Shown here piece after piece: positions 21,954 through 32,166 of a stretch of 47,578 nt of DNA. Both the position numbers and the translations under genes were made by a program. Each line of letters starts with the position of its first letter. The first letter of the stretch is position 1. Origin of the DNA: Alteromonas sp. BMJM2 (GTDB lineage Bacteria > Pseudomonadota > Gammaproteobacteria > Enterobacterales > Alteromonadaceae); NCBI RefSeq assembly GCF_027257845.1, contig NZ_JAPVOT010000023.1, positions 1-47,578 of the forward strand, given 5' to 3'. The notes beneath the pieces were generated by a model, which made no database searches, was not told the origin of the DNA, and saw nothing but the letters and a program-made list of their open reading frames with translations.

Positions 21954-24140
21954 CTACTGTTTCCAGCTGACTGGAGATTTGCCTTCTGCATCAATTTTTC
22001 CGCTCAATACTTTCATCAATGTTTTAAGGCTTTGACCAGATACCTTTGTGATAGGCTCATCAACACCACCGCCTTTCGACTCATTTTCCCTTACCGCATT
22101 TTCTTGAGAAACAGTTACTGCATAGTCATAGGTTGCAATGCCAATGTCTGCAAATTCCATTGCTATTTTTGCGGTGTAAGGCATTCTCATTGCATTGAAA
22201 ATTACGGTTTTATCTTGCGATCTAGCCAGCTTCATCGCATATAGGCCAAACTCATTGAGTTGAGCTTCGCTCGCTCTTTTTGTGAGTAGTGAGGGTTTAT
22301 CTAACCCGCCCAGTTCATAAGTGGCGTGAAGCGGCGTAATATCACCAACAATTAATGCATGAGATTGCTCAATTAATCGTGCGACTAATTTTTTGTTCGG
22401 CAACTGAATAAGCGATAAACAGGCGTATTGAGCATGAGCATTAACAGAAAGTATCGCGTCTTCGAGGGCTAAACACCGGGCCGCATCAGGCATTAGCGCT
22501 ATCCACTTCTCTGCTCTTACAGGAAGCTTATCTTTCCCAAACAATAAAGTAACAGACGACTCAGAAAGCGCTTTCTCAATTTGTTTTCCCTTTAAATACA
22601 ATACACTTGTAGTTTCATTCTTTTGTCCGCTACCTTTCAATGTTTTCGGGTTTATTTCTGTATTGTTAAGCGTATTGGTTGTTAGCCCTGTTACATTTGC
22701 TGTGGTGGCATTTTTGGTGTCACGCGATAAACTCTCATCAGTATTTGCCGCAGTTTCATTAAGCCACCACGACATAGGTTTACTCACGTACCGCCCTAAC
22801 TGATGATGTAACTTCATGCGCAACACCCTTTGATGTGATGCTGTTAACCGTTCCATCTTTTGCTTATCTTTCACCGTTCGCATTGCAAGGCTATTTAGCA
22901 TGACTTTAAACGCCTCTATGTTTTGTAGATTGCGAATGGTATATGGCATAAGCGCAATGTCTGCACCCGCGTCAAAGGCCATCATCACCGCCTCTTCTTC
23001 TGTAAAAAACTGTGATATGCCTGCCATATCCAATGCATCAGTTACAATGAGTCCATCGAAGCCTAAACGGTTGCGCAACATGCCGGTCAAGATGCGCTTA
23101 GATAAGGTGGCCGGCACAATTTGTAGTTCACCTTGCTTGTTTTTGATAGTGGTATTATCAAGGGATGGATATTGAATATGTGCACTCATCACCATGGCTG
23201 GTGGTGTGTCGCTATTAATAATATTAGCGAATGGAAGTAAGTCGCCAGACTGTGCTTGTTTAAGCGAATGGTCAACTCGCGGCAGTCCCGAATGACTGTC
23301 TACGCGAGTATCTCCATGACCAGGAAAATGTTTAAGCGCGCTTAGTACACCTGCTTTTTGCATAGCCGACACAAAGGCTTCACCAAGTTCTGCTGTCTGC
23401 TCAGGGCTTTCACCAAAGCTGCGCACATTAATCACGGGGTTGTTAGGTTCGCTATTAATATCAACCGAAGGGGCGAAGTTGGTATTTATTCCCAGCGGCA
23501 GCAATGTTCTGCCTATGTGCTCACCAATGTTACTAGCAAACGCGTTGCCATGTTGATGCGCAGACGCCCCAATAGCCAAGTTACCCGCAAAAGCAGGTAA
23601 TATAGTGGTAGGTAACCGAGCCACCCGCCCACCTTCTTGATCAATGGCAATAAAGAGGGCTTCTTTTCCCGCCTGTCGCATGTTGGCCTGTAGCTCGTAG
23701 TTCATTGTTACAAGCTGCTTGGCGCTATGAATATTTTCACTAAAGAGTATTACGCCACCAATATTTTCACTACTGAGTAAATTCAATAGAGGTTGTGGCA
23801 TTACCGTAACAGGCGTTCTGCATTGTTTAGACGGTGTGTCGTCTTGGCAAAAGTAGCGAAAATCTAACATCATTTTTTGCCCTATCATGAGCTTGGCCTT
23901 TTTAAGTTCAGCATCACTGATTTCAACATTGGTGCTGCTAGGCGAAACATTAGTTGTAATGCCAGCTTCAAGAGCAGTTGCAAAACTCGCTGAGTGATCA
24001 GATGCGAGGCTGGACACAGCTCCACAAGCAAAGAGACCAAGGCACAATACACTTTTACTTAACAGCGTTAACACAAATGAAGGTGAACGAAATGATTTAA
24101 TGACGGGGCTTTCAACTTTATTAAATATGAAGAACGACAA
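21954..24140 (-). CDS. nagZ: Beta-N-acetylglucosaminidase, GH3, two-domain lipoprotein (NagZ-like)
   Basis: 728 residues. The N-terminus has a hydrophobic segment with LFAC, a possible lipobox, so it may be anchored in a membrane. The GH3 domain spans about residues 80-455: GGVILFSENI, IDQEGGRVARL, then ALKHFPGHGDTRVDSHSGLP with the catalytic His-Asp loop typical of NagZ, and VMSAHIQYP and VTDALDMAGI. A Thr/Asn-rich linker (about 480-520) leads to a C-terminal domain, as in the long B. subtilis NagZ, whereas E. coli NagZ has only the first domain. It would remove terminal GlcNAc from wall fragments outside the cytoplasm, giving NamZ its substrate. Confidence 0.88.
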   Translation of the reverse strand: MSFFIFNKVESPVIKSFRSPSFVLTLLSKSVLCLGLFACGAVSSLASDHSASFATALEAGITTNVSPSSTNVEISDAELKKAKLMIGQKMMLDFRYFCQDDTPSKQCRTPVTVMPQPLLNLLSSENIGGVILFSENIHSAKQLVTMNYELQANMRQAGKEALFIAIDQEGGRVARLPTTILPAFAGNLAIGASAHQHGNAFASNIGEHIGRTLLPLGINTNFAPSVDINSEPNNPVINVRSFGESPEQTAELGEAFVSAMQKAGVLSALKHFPGHGDTRVDSHSGLPRVDHSLKQAQSGDLLPFANIINSDTPPAMVMSAHIQYPSLDNTTIKNKQGELQIVPATLSKRILTGMLRNRLGFDGLIVTDALDMAGISQFFTEEEAVMMAFDAGADIALMPYTIRNLQNIEAFKVMLNSLAMRTVKDKQKMERLTASHQRVLRMKLHHQLGRYVSKPMSWWLNETAANTDESLSRDTKNATTANVTGLTTNTLNNTEINPKTLKGSGQKNETTSVLYLKGKQIEKALSESSVTLLFGKDKLPVRAEKWIALMPDAARCLALEDAILSVNAHAQYACLSLIQLPNKKLVARLIEQSHALIVGDITPLHATYELGGLDKPSLLTKRASEAQLNEFGLYAMKLARSQDKTVIFNAMRMPYTAKIAMEFADIGIATYDYAVTVSQENAVRENESKGGGVDEPITKVSGQSLKTLMKVLSGKIDAEGKSPVSWKQ

Positions 24141-24316
24141 TGTTTATCTAATCCTTGGTAACAACGCACACAATACGGTACGCTACTATAAATCAGGAAG
24201 CTAGCATAACGCGAACGGTTCTGATCACCGCTTAACCCGCAGTTTCTCTGTGAGTTAGTCACGTTAATGAGCGCTACCCTCGCGCTGGGTCAATACGTTT
24301 AGATTTGGAAAGTAGT

Positions 24317-25693
24317 ATGGATTGGATGTCAGTCATCCCCCCTATTGTGGCTATTGCCGTTGTATTCTGGAAAAAAGAAGTCATTCTGGCACTGGCCCTT
24401 GCTGTGCTTTGTGCGGAAACGCTGATATTGGTCAATGCGGATTTAATCGGCACTTACCTTGCGCCGATAAATGCCATTGAAAGAGTGGTTGGCACAGCCT
24501 CTAGCCCAGGGAATACAAGGGTATTATTATTTTCAGTATTAGTTGGTGCACTGCTAGCCTTTATTCGCGATTCTGGCGGTGTTACCGCTACCGTTAACTT
24601 TCTGGTTGGCAAAGGCGTTGCCAAAACCCGTAAACAGGTGGGCGGACTGACTATGTTTACCGGTATTGCAGTGTTTATCGAATCGAATTTAAGCGTGCTG
24701 ACTGCGGGTATATTTGCAAGAGGTTTATACGATCGGTTTGGAATGAGCCGCGCTCGCCTTGCCTACATTATTGACTCTACCAGTGCGCCAGTTTGTATAC
24801 TCATACTTCTTAACGGTTGGGGCGCGTTTATATTAAGTCTGCTAGACGCCTACGAACTGCCCGCCTCTTCTGCCTCTATTTTGTGGGGCAGCGTTGTATT
24901 TAATTTCTACGCCATTTTTACCCTGCTTATTGTCGCCTACACAATATCTGCCGACAAAGTACACGGCCCAATGCTAGAAGAAGAAAACGCGCTTTCTCAC
25001 ACTGACGTAACGCAGCACTCTGAACCGGCTACCAAAGCGCGCTTTATGATAGCGCCTCTACTGGTAATGGTATTTAGCATGGTGGGTTTTATGTTCTGGA
25101 CTGGTAACGGCACGCTTTCACAAGGAAGCGGCAGTAAATCTGTACTTTACGCCACAGCACTCGCTACTGCCCTTGCGTATTTCTTGCTGTTGTTTCACAA
25201 ACGATTCACCCACAAAGAAGCGGTAGAAATTGGCTTTAAAGGCATGGGCGAGCTTCTGCCCTTGGTGACCATTGTATTGCTTTCTCTTACCCTTGGTAAT
25301 AGCTTAAAAGACTTAGGAACAGGGGTGTTTGTTGCTGGCGTAGTGGGCGAATACCTTCCTATTGTGTTTATTGTGCCAATGCTATTTATTGCCGGTGGCG
25401 TGATGTCTTTTACCACGGGCACCTCGTGGGGCACTTTTGCGATACTTATTCCCATTGGCGTACCGCTAATACAAAGTTTAGGGCTACCCCCATCGCTGGT
25501 TATTGCGGCTATTTTGGGAGGCGGTATTTTTGGCGATCATTGCTCGCCTATTTCAGATACCACAGCGGTTTCTTCTCTGGCAGCAGGGTGCGATGTACTT
25601 ACCCATGTTAAAACACAAATACCCTATGCGCTTTTTGCCGGTGTACTTACGCTAATTGCATACTTCATTGCTAGCGTCATTATGATTGGGTAA
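24317..25693 (+). CDS. NhaC-family Na+/H+ antiporter-type transporter
   Basis: 458 residues, about eleven membrane segments. Start ATG 24317 chosen because GGAAAG precedes it; a TTG at 24305 is in frame. GVTATVNFLVGKGVAKTRKQ, FIESNLSVLTAGIFARGLYD and GGGIFGDHCSPISDTTAVSS match the NhaC/YqkI family. The latter motif is the most conserved one in the family. Members exchange Na+ for H+, or carry organic acids and amino acids. Its position between nagZ and ggt makes a peptidoglycan product such as an amino acid, lactate or peptide possible cargo, but this is inference. Confidence 0.85.
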   Translation: MDWMSVIPPIVAIAVVFWKKEVILALALAVLCAETLILVNADLIGTYLAPINAIERVVGTASSPGNTRVLLFSVLVGALLAFIRDSGGVTATVNFLVGKGVAKTRKQVGGLTMFTGIAVFIESNLSVLTAGIFARGLYDRFGMSRARLAYIIDSTSAPVCILILLNGWGAFILSLLDAYELPASSASILWGSVVFNFYAIFTLLIVAYTISADKVHGPMLEEENALSHTDVTQHSEPATKARFMIAPLLVMVFSMVGFMFWTGNGTLSQGSGSKSVLYATALATALAYFLLLFHKRFTHKEAVEIGFKGMGELLPLVTIVLLSLTLGNSLKDLGTGVFVAGVVGEYLPIVFIVPMLFIAGGVMSFTTGTSWGTFAILIPIGVPLIQSLGLPPSLVIAAILGGGIFGDHCSPISDTTAVSSLAAGCDVLTHVKTQIPYALFAGVLTLIAYFIASVIMIG

Positions 25694-25724
25694 CCCCCAT
25701 TTTTGCATTACAAAGGAGCTATAC

Positions 25725-27461
25725 ATGACTGCACGGATAATATTTAATGCCTGGATGCTAAGAGCGGCAATGCTTTTTGGCGTCATAGCACTAGGAGCAG
25801 GCTGCACTTATACGGCTTCTTCTGATGCTGGTCAGTATGAAAATGATAATGTTAAAAGCCCAATGGCGCAGCAGGCTGTTGCCATGCCAGATAGCTACAG
25901 TGCCGATGCTGCAATGGCAGTATTACAAGAAGGCGGTAACGCCATTGACGCCGCGATTACTGCACAATTTGTATTGGCAGTCACCTTGCCTGAGGCAGGC
26001 AACATTGGTGGCGGTGGCTTTATGACCATTAAGTTTGAAGACACTACCGACTTTCTCGACTATCGGGAAATGGCGCCTCAACAGGCTCACCGCGATATGT
26101 ATTTAGACGATAACGGTGACGTAAAACCTTACGAATCGCTTTTTGGTGCAAAAGCCTCCGGCATTCCGGGCACGGTTGCAGGAATGTGGGCCGCCCATAA
26201 AAAGTATGGCACGCTAAGCTGGGAACGCTTACTCGCCCCTGCAGTGCAATTAGCTGAAGACGGTTTTGTTGTGCATGAAAAGCTGGCCAATAATATTTCA
26301 AACTACATCGCCCGCACTAAAGATAATGGTATTAACAGTAACTTTGCAGACTATTTTCAACAGGCCAAAGCCAATACCGTATTCAAACAACCTGAATTAG
26401 CGGCCACGTTAAAAACCATTCAGTTAAAAGGGAAACAGGGCTTTTACTCAGGCGAAGTGGCTAACCTTATTGTGGACTTTATGCAGCAGAATAAGGGTTT
26501 AATTACCCACGACGACCTAGCGGCCTATAAAGCAGTGTGGAGAAAACCACTGCAATTGAGCTGGCAGGGATATGAGTTAGTGACTGCCCCGCCGCCAAGC
26601 TCAGGCGGTGTCGCTGTAGCGCAGTGGATTGGTATGCTTGAGGCCTACACGGCGCAACACGAACTGCCAACCCACAACAGCAGCGAATACATTCACATTA
26701 TGTCGGAAATTGGTAAGCGAGTATTTGCCGATAGAGCTGAATACTTGGGCGACCCAGACTTTGTAAGCGTGCCCGTTGACGCCCTTACTCAGCCACACTA
26801 TATTGCGGCGCGGGCAAAGGATATTCAACCAGACACCATTTCAGAAACCATCTCAATTAAGCCTGGCCTTCCTGAAAGCGAAGATACCACCCACTTTTCT
26901 ATTATGGATAAATGGGGCAATGCTATTGCCAATACCACCACCATTAACCTGACCTTTGGTAGCGGTGTGGTAGTAAGCGGGGCGGGCTTCTTACTTAACG
27001 ACGAAATGGATGACTTTAGTGCCAAGCCAGGCGTGCCCAACTTTTTTGGCGCGGTAGGCGGTGAGGCTAATGCTATTGAACCTTACAAGCGTATGTTGTC
27101 TTCGATGACGCCAACTTTGGTGAAAAAAGGCAATGACGTGGTGCTGGTGACGGGTTCCCCAGGGGGAACCACCATCATTTCATCGGTAGCGCAGTCGTTA
27201 TTGAATGTGTTGCTGTACAACATGAGCGCCGAAGATGCCGTTAATGCGCCCCGTTTTCATCACCAACTATTTCCGAAAGACACCATTAGAATGCACGATG
27301 GTTTCAACACTGACACGTTGAAAAACCTTGAAAGCATGGGATATATCATTGATACCCGACGCTTTGGTGATGTACACCTTATTAAGCGAACTGACGCGGG
27401 CATTGATGCAGCATCAGAGGCCAGCGGCAGAGGAAAGAGCATTGTTTCAGCCCCTAACTAG
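25725..27461 (+). CDS. ggt: Gamma-glutamyltranspeptidase, lipoprotein form
   Basis: 578 residues from ATG 25725, with AAAGGAG at 25712-25718. IALGAGC near residue 27 is a lipobox, so the protein is probably lipid-anchored in the periplasm. EGGNAIDAAITAQFVLAVTL, GNIGGGGFMTI and DTTHFSIMDKWGNAIANTTT are GGT blocks; the Thr of TTHFS is the autoprocessing and catalytic residue. GTTIISSVAQSLLNVLL closes the small subunit. It cuts gamma-glutamyl bonds, including those in glutathione and some wall peptides. It follows the NhaC gene by 31 bases, likely one transcript. Confidence 0.94.
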   Translation: MTARIIFNAWMLRAAMLFGVIALGAGCTYTASSDAGQYENDNVKSPMAQQAVAMPDSYSADAAMAVLQEGGNAIDAAITAQFVLAVTLPEAGNIGGGGFMTIKFEDTTDFLDYREMAPQQAHRDMYLDDNGDVKPYESLFGAKASGIPGTVAGMWAAHKKYGTLSWERLLAPAVQLAEDGFVVHEKLANNISNYIARTKDNGINSNFADYFQQAKANTVFKQPELAATLKTIQLKGKQGFYSGEVANLIVDFMQQNKGLITHDDLAAYKAVWRKPLQLSWQGYELVTAPPPSSGGVAVAQWIGMLEAYTAQHELPTHNSSEYIHIMSEIGKRVFADRAEYLGDPDFVSVPVDALTQPHYIAARAKDIQPDTISETISIKPGLPESEDTTHFSIMDKWGNAIANTTTINLTFGSGVVVSGAGFLLNDEMDDFSAKPGVPNFFGAVGGEANAIEPYKRMLSSMTPTLVKKGNDVVLVTGSPGGTTIISSVAQSLLNVLLYNMSAEDAVNAPRFHHQLFPKDTIRMHDGFNTDTLKNLESMGYIIDTRRFGDVHLIKRTDAGIDAASEASGRGKSIVSAPN

Positions 27462-27506
27462 GGCGTACTGACCTAGTATTTCAAGCACGATAAAATAGTG
27501 GAAGTG

Positions 27507-27977
27507 CTAGAGTAAAAGTGCGGTATCGATGGGTATATATTCCGATGCCGCTTTTTGCAGGCTTTCTGCCGTTAGCGTCGGCACACCATATACAGAGACT
27601 TTTTTGCCCTTGGCCTTCAATGCCTCCACGAGTATATCGAAGTCGCCATCGCCAGATACCAGCACCACCTCATCGGCATTGTCTGCGTATTGCAGTGCAT
27701 CAACGGTAATACCAACATCCCAATCACCTTTTGCTGAGCCATCGGCACGTTGAATAAAAGGCTTTAGCTTTACATCAAAGCCAATAGCGCGAAGTATATT
27801 TTGAAATTCCCGCTGTTTGTTATCGCCCTTATCTATTGCATAGGCGAATGCATTGACAATATCGCTATTAGCGTTAATTCGCTGCCAAAAGCGGTTGTAG
27901 TTAAAGTTGCGTTTGTACGCCTGACGGCAGGTGTAATAGACATTTTGCACATCGACTAAAATAAGAATTTTCTGCAC
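27507..27977 (-). CDS. NYN-domain protein (LabA/DUF88-like)
   Basis: 156 residues. ILILVDVQNVYYTCRQAY holds the first conserved Asp of the NYN (PIN-like) nuclease fold. KGDWDVGITVDAL and LVSGDGDFDILVEALKAKGK supply the further Asp residues; the four acidic positions would bind metal. The family covers RNases and uncharacterised RNA-processing proteins. It is complete and stands alone, converging with ggt. Confidence 0.88.
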   Translation of the reverse strand: MQKILILVDVQNVYYTCRQAYKRNFNYNRFWQRINANSDIVNAFAYAIDKGDNKQREFQNILRAIGFDVKLKPFIQRADGSAKGDWDVGITVDALQYADNADEVVLVSGDGDFDILVEALKAKGKKVSVYGVPTLTAESLQKAASEYIPIDTALLL

Positions 27978-28019
27978 GATTATTTATACTCGCTTGTTTT
28001 TTACAGGTCTGGTTTAGAC

Positions 28020-28053
28020 TGGCCTGATTTTGACTAGCCTGATTTTGACTAGC
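28020..28053 (+). repeat. Short direct repeat
   Basis: GCCTGATTTTGACTA occurs twice in tandem (28022-28051), after a related TGGTTTAGACTGGCC. It lies upstream of the NYN gene. Probably a small slippage repeat. Confidence 0.55.
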
Positions 28054-28169
28054 TATGAGAAAACGAAATGAGAATGACATTACCTAGGTAATGTCGCTGC
28101 ACTGAAGGTGTGCTGCTAGAGCGCTGAGTGTAGCGCTTTGAGCGTCAGGCCACGAGCCTGAACTTTAAG

Positions 28170-28586
28170 CTACGAAGCAAACAACTGATTGATGTCGGCA
28201 AACGCTTTAAATTCTAGCGCGTTGCCGAAAGGGTCTTTGAAAAACATAGTGGCCTGCTCTCCAGGCTTTCCCTTGAAACGGATGTAAGGGGCAACAATAA
28301 ACTCAATATTAGCCGCCTCTACCTTTTCTGCTAGTTCCTGCCATACCCCCATTGTTAGCACCACGCCAAAATGAGGCACAGGCACTGCGTGATCGTCTAC
28401 GCCATTATAGGAAGGTGGCGAGGGCATTTCGTTTACGCAGTGGGTGACTAGCTGATGACCAAAGAAATTCCAATCTATCCACTGGGTATCGCTACGCCCC
28501 TTCTCACAGCCAAGCAGTTCGCCATAAAATCGATTGGCATCGTCTAAGTTTGTTACTGGAATAGCTAAGTGAAAAGGCTGTGTCAT
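28170..28586 (-). CDS. VOC-family (glyoxalase/bleomycin resistance-like) protein
   Basis: 138 residues. HLAIPVTNLDDANRFYGELL opens the first beta-alpha-beta-beta-beta unit with the metal-ligand His. PHFGVVLTMGVWQELAEKVE opens the second, and FFKDPFGNALEFKAF carries the conserved Glu. This is the standard vicinal oxygen chelate fold. It starts 11 bases after the aldehyde dehydrogenase gene, so they are likely co-transcribed and may act on one aromatic pathway, though substrates are not shown. Confidence 0.88.
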   Translation of the reverse strand: MTQPFHLAIPVTNLDDANRFYGELLGCEKGRSDTQWIDWNFFGHQLVTHCVNEMPSPPSYNGVDDHAVPVPHFGVVLTMGVWQELAEKVEAANIEFIVAPYIRFKGKPGEQATMFFKDPFGNALEFKAFADINQLFAS

Positions 28587-28597
28587 CGAACGTCCTA

Positions 28598-30004
28598 TTA
28601 TAAAAATTTCTTGAGTAGCGACAGTTTAAATTTGGAAAACGGCGCGTATCTAAAGGGAGCATCTAGCGCAAATGATCGCTTCATTACTGTCTTCAAATGG
28701 CTAAAGGTATCGAACCCTGCACGACCATGATAACTGCCCATACCGCTATTACCAACACCGCCGAAGGGAAGTTCGGGGTTGGTCATAAATAACATGGTGT
28801 CATTTGTACAAACGCTACCGGAGCTTGTGGCACTAATAATTCGGTCGAGCACCTCGTCGCTGTCGCTAAATGCATATAGGGCAAGAGGTTTAGCACCATC
28901 ATTCACTAGTGCAATACCATCATCTAACGACGGTACCGTGACTATGGGTAAAATAGGCCCAAAGATCTCTTCTTGCATTATAGCGCTATCAAGACCCGGT
29001 TCGAGCACTAAGGTGGGCACCATTGCTGGGCGCTCCTCATCAAACTCACCGCCATAAACCACATTCACGTTATCTAAATAACTGCGTAAACGACTTAAAT
29101 GGCGTTTGTTGATAATGTTCCCGTAATCTGGCGAGGCGAGTGCCGATTTACCATATTGCTTTTTAAGCTCTTTTCTAATGGCATCAATGAGCGGCTGCTC
29201 AAAACCCTTTTCTACAATAATGTAATCTGGGGCTACACAGGTTTGCCCTGCGTTCATCCACTTACCCCAGACAATGCGCCTAGCGGTAACCTTCAAATTT
29301 GTATTTTTATCGACAAAGCACGGGCTTTTTCCGCCAAGTTCAAGGGTAACCGGAGTAAGATAACGGGCCGCTGCACTCATCACAATTTTACCAACGGCTT
29401 CACCGCCGGTGTAGAAGATGTGATCCCATTTACAAGCAAGTAACGCAGTTGCCTCTTCTTTACCGCCTTCTATCACCTCTACACAAGACACATCCATGTA
29501 TTGAGGGATAAGCTTTGCCACCAGCGCTGATGTTTCTGCTGAGAGCTCTGAGGGCTTTAACACGGCGCAGTTACCCGCCGCTAATGCGGCAATATAAGGC
29601 GCTAGCAATAGTTGTAATGGATAGTTCCAGGCACCAATGATAAGCACAGTACCTAGTGACTCAGGCTGCTGAAAGCTTTTACCTGGCCACGCCAGCATGG
29701 GAGTAGACACCTTGCGAGGCTTAACCCATTTGTCTAAATGTTTAAGGGTGTGATCGATATCGGACAATAAAAAACCTTGCTCGGCAACCATGGCCTCAGT
29801 TTCACATTTGCCTAAATCCGCTTTAAGGGCGTCTAACAATACCCCTTGATTATCTTCAAGCATGCGCTTTAACGCCAACAACTGATTCTTTCGCCAGTCA
29901 ATAGACTGCGTCTTTCCGGTGCGATAACTAGCGTTTAGCTTTTTAACATTGTCGATAAAACAAATACCCGGTTCGATAGCATGAAGAGTAGGTCTAGTTG
30001 GCAT
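28598..30004 (-). CDS. Aldehyde dehydrogenase, coniferyl-aldehyde-dehydrogenase-like
   Basis: 468 residues of the NAD(P)-dependent ALDH superfamily, class 3 type without a C-terminal extension. VLIIGAWNYPLQLLLAPYIA and FYTGGEAVGKIVMSAAARYL bind the nucleotide. LELGGKSPCFVD carries the general-base Glu and WMNAGQTCVAPDYII the catalytic Cys. EEIFGPILPIVT and ELPFGGVGNSGMGSYHG are also conserved. The family's calB members oxidise coniferyl aldehyde; other aromatic or fatty aldehydes are possible. Confidence 0.88.
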   Translation of the reverse strand: MPTRPTLHAIEPGICFIDNVKKLNASYRTGKTQSIDWRKNQLLALKRMLEDNQGVLLDALKADLGKCETEAMVAEQGFLLSDIDHTLKHLDKWVKPRKVSTPMLAWPGKSFQQPESLGTVLIIGAWNYPLQLLLAPYIAALAAGNCAVLKPSELSAETSALVAKLIPQYMDVSCVEVIEGGKEEATALLACKWDHIFYTGGEAVGKIVMSAAARYLTPVTLELGGKSPCFVDKNTNLKVTARRIVWGKWMNAGQTCVAPDYIIVEKGFEQPLIDAIRKELKKQYGKSALASPDYGNIINKRHLSRLRSYLDNVNVVYGGEFDEERPAMVPTLVLEPGLDSAIMQEEIFGPILPIVTVPSLDDGIALVNDGAKPLALYAFSDSDEVLDRIISATSSGSVCTNDTMLFMTNPELPFGGVGNSGMGSYHGRAGFDTFSHLKTVMKRSFALDAPFRYAPFSKFKLSLLKKFL

Positions 30005-30333
30005 ATGAAGGCTCCGCTGGCGTTGTCAGCTCAAAAATGATCGACGTTCTATACTCTATTAATAGGTATGTTCTGCTGCAACGCAACTAAATTGTTTATT
30101 AATCTTCATTCTCCGCAGTGCTTTTTTCGTGTTTGTAGCAGGTTCGCCGCGTACACGCTTAATCCTGTACGTCATTGTAAGTTGGCCGTTAAATAGGTAA
30201 TCTCGGGTAAACAGCTTCTTTTTCGCGCATAAAAAAACCTAGCACAGGCTAGGTTTTTTTGATGTGTCGGCTTAAGTATACAGCGGCGGCTGCATACAAA
30301 AGCTAACGTTGCTTTACATTACATTGCGCTGCG
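30005..30333. other. Intergenic region between the aldehyde dehydrogenase gene and the purA end
   Basis: About 330 bases. It holds the promoter region of the aldehyde dehydrogenase operon (minus, start 30004) and the purA terminator (30231-30260). No other gene seen. Confidence 0.5.
30231..30260 (-). terminator. purA terminator
   Basis: AACCTAGC and GCTAGGTT pair around ACAG, with A7 before and T7 after on the plus strand, so it works in both directions. It lies 74 bases past the purA stop. Confidence 0.9.
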
Positions 30334-31635
<1,302 letters not shown>

Positions 31636-31776
31636 TCATATGTGTTAAAAAATTAGGCGGGGATTCTACAAAATTCTACGCAAAGGATCATCTATTTTTC
31701 GAACAAAAATGCGCCACAGAACTTGCTCTACCGTGAAGTTATTTTATCGGTACCACATAGAAATTCGGCGGCGGCG

Positions 31777-31820
31777 CCACTAACCCTATATTTTATATAG
31801 GGTTAGTGGTTAGCTTTTTT
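31777..31820 (+). terminator. Strong hairpin with T run on the plus strand
   Basis: CCACTAACCCTATAT and ATATAGGGTTAGTGG form a near-perfect 15-base stem (31777-31809) with a loop of three bases, then TTAGCTTTTTT. On the plus strand this is a normal terminator, but no plus-strand gene lies upstream. Read on the minus strand it lacks a T run. Confidence 0.75.
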
Positions 31821-31891
31821 CTTTATGGGCAGAATAAACTGAACAAACGGTCAATAGAATTAAAACCGTCTTTCTTAGGCTATTAATTCAT

Positions 31892-32074
31892 CTATGAAAA
31901 AAACAGGAGGAGCAATGTACCAAAAATAACCAGTACGCCACCTATTTGACGAAGTTGATTACTGGGCTGCTGACTTATATGCAGCAAGTAATTTCGCCAT
32001 TTGTTGGGAAATAGCAATGGCCCTATTCCCTCAATAATAAGCACCATCGCCAGTGCAGGTAAAAACCATGACAT
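31892..32074 (-). CDS. DUF2065 small membrane protein
   Basis: 60 residues from ATG 32074, chosen because AGGAGG lies just upstream of it (minus strand); an ATG at 32095 would put that ribosome-binding site inside the gene. MSWFLPALAMVLIIEGIGPL, LFPNKWRN and IGGVLVIFGTLLLLFF give two membrane helices joined by the conserved FPNKWR loop. The family normally sits between hflC and purA. Here hflKC is absent upstream and a PLP enzyme takes its place. Function unknown. Confidence 0.88.
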   Translation of the reverse strand: MSWFLPALAMVLIIEGIGPLLFPNKWRNYLLHISQQPSNQLRQIGGVLVIFGTLLLLFFS

Positions 32075-32166
32075 TTGCCCCTCCTTTCTTAACAAACCTA
32101 GGTTGCGAACCTCGCGTAAAGTATGAGAGTAACGGTTAAGCTAAACCTGCGCTATTAAATATGGCG

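Noticed and set aside
21793..22244. Open frames opposite the nagZ 3' end
   Set aside because: They overlap low-complexity repeats and the nagZ coding strand, with no start signals.
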